Position numbers and translations under genes: made by a program | Shown: positions 62,297 to 64,000 of the stretch, piece by piece | Layout: each line of letters starts with the position of its first letter | Numbering within the stretch: the first letter of the stretch is position 1 | Notes under the pieces: model-generated | Databases searched by the model: none | Told to the model about the DNA's origin: nothing | What the model saw: only the letters and a program-made list of their open reading frames with translations | Assembly: GCF_011745365.1 (NCBI RefSeq) | Contig: NW_024468911.1 | Coordinates: 2,474,759-2,538,758, forward strand | Reading direction: 5' to 3' | From: Cryphonectria parasitica EP155 | Taxonomy: Eukaryota > Ascomycota > Sordariomycetes > Diaporthales > Cryphonectriaceae | Length of the DNA: 64,000 nucleotides

Positions 62297-63885
62297 TTGT
62301 GTCTGACGTGGTTTAATAAAAGCCACGGGCCCTCTGTTCTGAAGCAGCAAGCCCCTTAAGGAAACATGCCTCTGCGACGACGAGGAACCCTCCCGAAAGC
62401 AAAACACACCCCCGGCTTCGGGCCAGGGACGACGCTGTCTCATAGGGGGGAAAGGATAGGTTCCAACACATACACGGATCACAATAATAATATGATAAAA
62501 GTGGAAAAAGCGATCTGACCTCCAGGGCCAACCCCCTCCCTTTCTTTTTTCCTGCCCCCCTCCCGGATGTTTTAACTTTGAACCGAGATGAATAAACCTG
62601 GTGTTCCGAGAACCTTGTGGTGAACTTTGTGGATAGAGTCTAGTCCACATCCATTTATATATGGCATTGTCGAGAAAAGAGAAGCAAACAAACTATCTTA
62701 TGGTGTGACTCTCGGGAATCATGCAGGGCGCACTCTATCATCTCGGCCGAATCCACAATGCACATACACACACACAGACACACATCTATGCCTGCCGCTG
62801 CTCCGTTCTCTCAACCCTTCTGTCGTGGCAAAACGCCTGATGCTACGGTGCAGTGCTACAGTGCCCCAAGTAGCCATACCCCTCCCTGTCTTGCACAATC
62901 AAAATCCTACTACTATAGTACTCTCATGGACCTCGTATACCGAAACTATCATGCTATTTTTACGACCCGCGGCGCTTTTCCTTTGGTGACCGGGATACAT
63001 ACCATTTCCAAGCTGATCATGATAGCCCGGTGGGATGACCTTCTGCAGCTCCAGGACCCTTTGTCAAAGATGTAGAGGACACACTGCGTCATGGGTCTTG
63101 GTTTCTGCTGTAGAAAAATGTTGAGCTATGCATTCATCATAGTACTCGCTCTGGACTTAGTCATCAAAGGTTCAAGACTGGGTTCTCCTTCTCATTCGGA
63201 GGAAGGTCATGTGTCGTGGAGTTGGTCTACTAGCTCCATAGCAGGACTAGGAAGCTGTATGTTGATGAAGTTTTGCCTTCATCTTACTGTTCAACTTATA
63301 AAAGGGGGAAGACAAGGCAGCAAAAGCCACCATCTTCCTCACCACACCACACTCGCCAACTTAGGATAGCATATGTCAGATCTTAACAACCTGGCTGAAC
63401 CGCCATATCTGCAAAAATGTTCTTTAATTCCTTCCATCAGACCTATGCTACCTGGCCCATTCTATTCTGGTAGGCTCTTTGTGAGGCGGAGTGAGCCTGT
63501 CCACATCATTGGACATCTTTTCACTCCCATCTGCTGGCCAAACTAAAAAAAGCCCTTGATCTTCCGTGTGAACGCACCTGGTATTCTTGCACCTAGCTCT
63601 CCTGGCGAACTCATTTCCTTAGCCTTTATTCGTGGAGGCTGACAACAACGTGGTATGCCTTGACGATGCGCCCTTTCATGCATCAAACCAGTCAAAGCAA
63701 CCCATGCAAACAGATCTAGATCATTCCCATCATGACCACTTGACCAAATGGCAAGACCCCGAGTCACTGTGGGAGGCAGGCAATGTCAAGCCTATGATGA
63801 GTATAGAGGCTGAGGGGTAGAGCATGTCATGTACTCATACACATCAATCAAGTCCAAAAAAAAATATTGACATGAACTGGCCCAC

Positions 63886-64000
63886 CTATGCTAGGTAGCC
63901 AAGCTCATCGTCATCAAGACGCTCAAGGTACTCCTTGTCAAGAAGGATCTCGATGCACTTCTTGATATCCGCCACCTTAGGAACAAAACGCTGGCGGATC
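63886..64000 (-). CDS. Cullin, C-terminal 37 residues (partial)
   Basis: The minus strand from the window edge reads [19 protein letters not shown] and then [17 protein letters not shown] before a TAG at 63888-63886. This is the winged-helix end of a cullin, with the family's IKKxIExLxxxEYLER and final YLA. The segment lies just after the neddylated lysine and helps bind the RING protein Rbx1/Hrt1. Cullins scaffold ubiquitin ligases. The IKKCI and YLA pattern fits several cullin classes, and too little is visible to choose among CUL1, CUL3 and CUL4 types. The rest of the gene lies beyond the window. No intron is seen in this last piece. Confidence 0.85.
   Translation of the reverse strand, partial: IRQRFVPKVADIKKCIEILLDKEYLERLDDDELGYLA

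Larger units (their letters stand above)
57397..63885. other. Long upstream region of GNA-3
   Basis: About 6.5 kb with no supported gene between the GNA-3 start and the cullin stop. It carries (GGCT)4 near 58804-58822, AGGCAAGGC-type repeats at 58855-58965, GGTGCA repeats at 59280-59355, a CTACCAT/ATGGTAG palindrome at 59795-59813, T12G15 at 61011-61037, a C run at 61408-61423 and (GT)13 at 62271-62296. The left 1 to 2 kb should be GNA-3 promoter and leader; the right end is the cullin 3' tail. Confidence 0.55.

Overview
The window is nuclear DNA from a filamentous ascomycete, most likely a Sordariomycete. Genes lie on both strands and are well spaced. They carry short GT-AG introns, mostly 50 to 120 nt, with fungal donors (GTAAGT, GTACGT, GTGAGT) and CTNAC-like branch sites. 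The encoded proteins match fungal families, including a 358-residue OS-2/HOG1 kinase, a group III G-alpha, NMA111 and AVL9. No rRNA, convincing tRNA, CRISPR array, bacterial operon or intact transposon was seen.

Layout, left to right: the first 71 codons of BRO1 (-, cut by the window edge); a five-exon fumarylacetoacetase-family enzyme (+); a small uncharacterised 127-residue protein (-); about 10 kb of mostly non-coding, microsatellite-rich DNA that holds a spliced 42-residue cysteine-rich peptide gene (+) and a weaker 92-residue candidate (+); the exocyst subunit EXO70 (-); a class III PLP aminotransferase (-); an INCENP/Sli15 homologue (+); a J-domain protein with long disordered regions (+); a protein of unknown function with a charged helical tail (+); the double HtrA-type protease NMA111 (+); AVL9 (+); HOG1 (-); glycogen phosphorylase (-); the G-alpha subunit GNA-3 (-); and the last 37 residues of a cullin (- , cut by the right edge).

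Several themes recur. BRO1, EXO70 and AVL9 act in membrane traffic. INCENP acts in chromosome segregation, and the cullin in ubiquitin ligation. HOG1, glycogen phosphorylase and GNA-3 sit in a row on the minus strand and link osmotic stress, cAMP signalling and glycogen breakdown. These three have unusually long upstream non-coding DNA (about 3.4 to 6.5 kb), with likely 5'-leader introns in at least two. All exon boundaries were read by eye from splice consensus, reading frame and family resemblance; no alignment or transcript data were available.

The least ordinary items are the spliced cysteine-rich micro-gene at 11920-12143, a 139-residue in-frame upstream extension of NMA111 that resembles a mitochondrial presequence, and a recurring TACTATGG/CCATAGTA motif (one copy a perfect 10-bp inverted repeat) in the 9.3-14.5 kb non-coding stretch.
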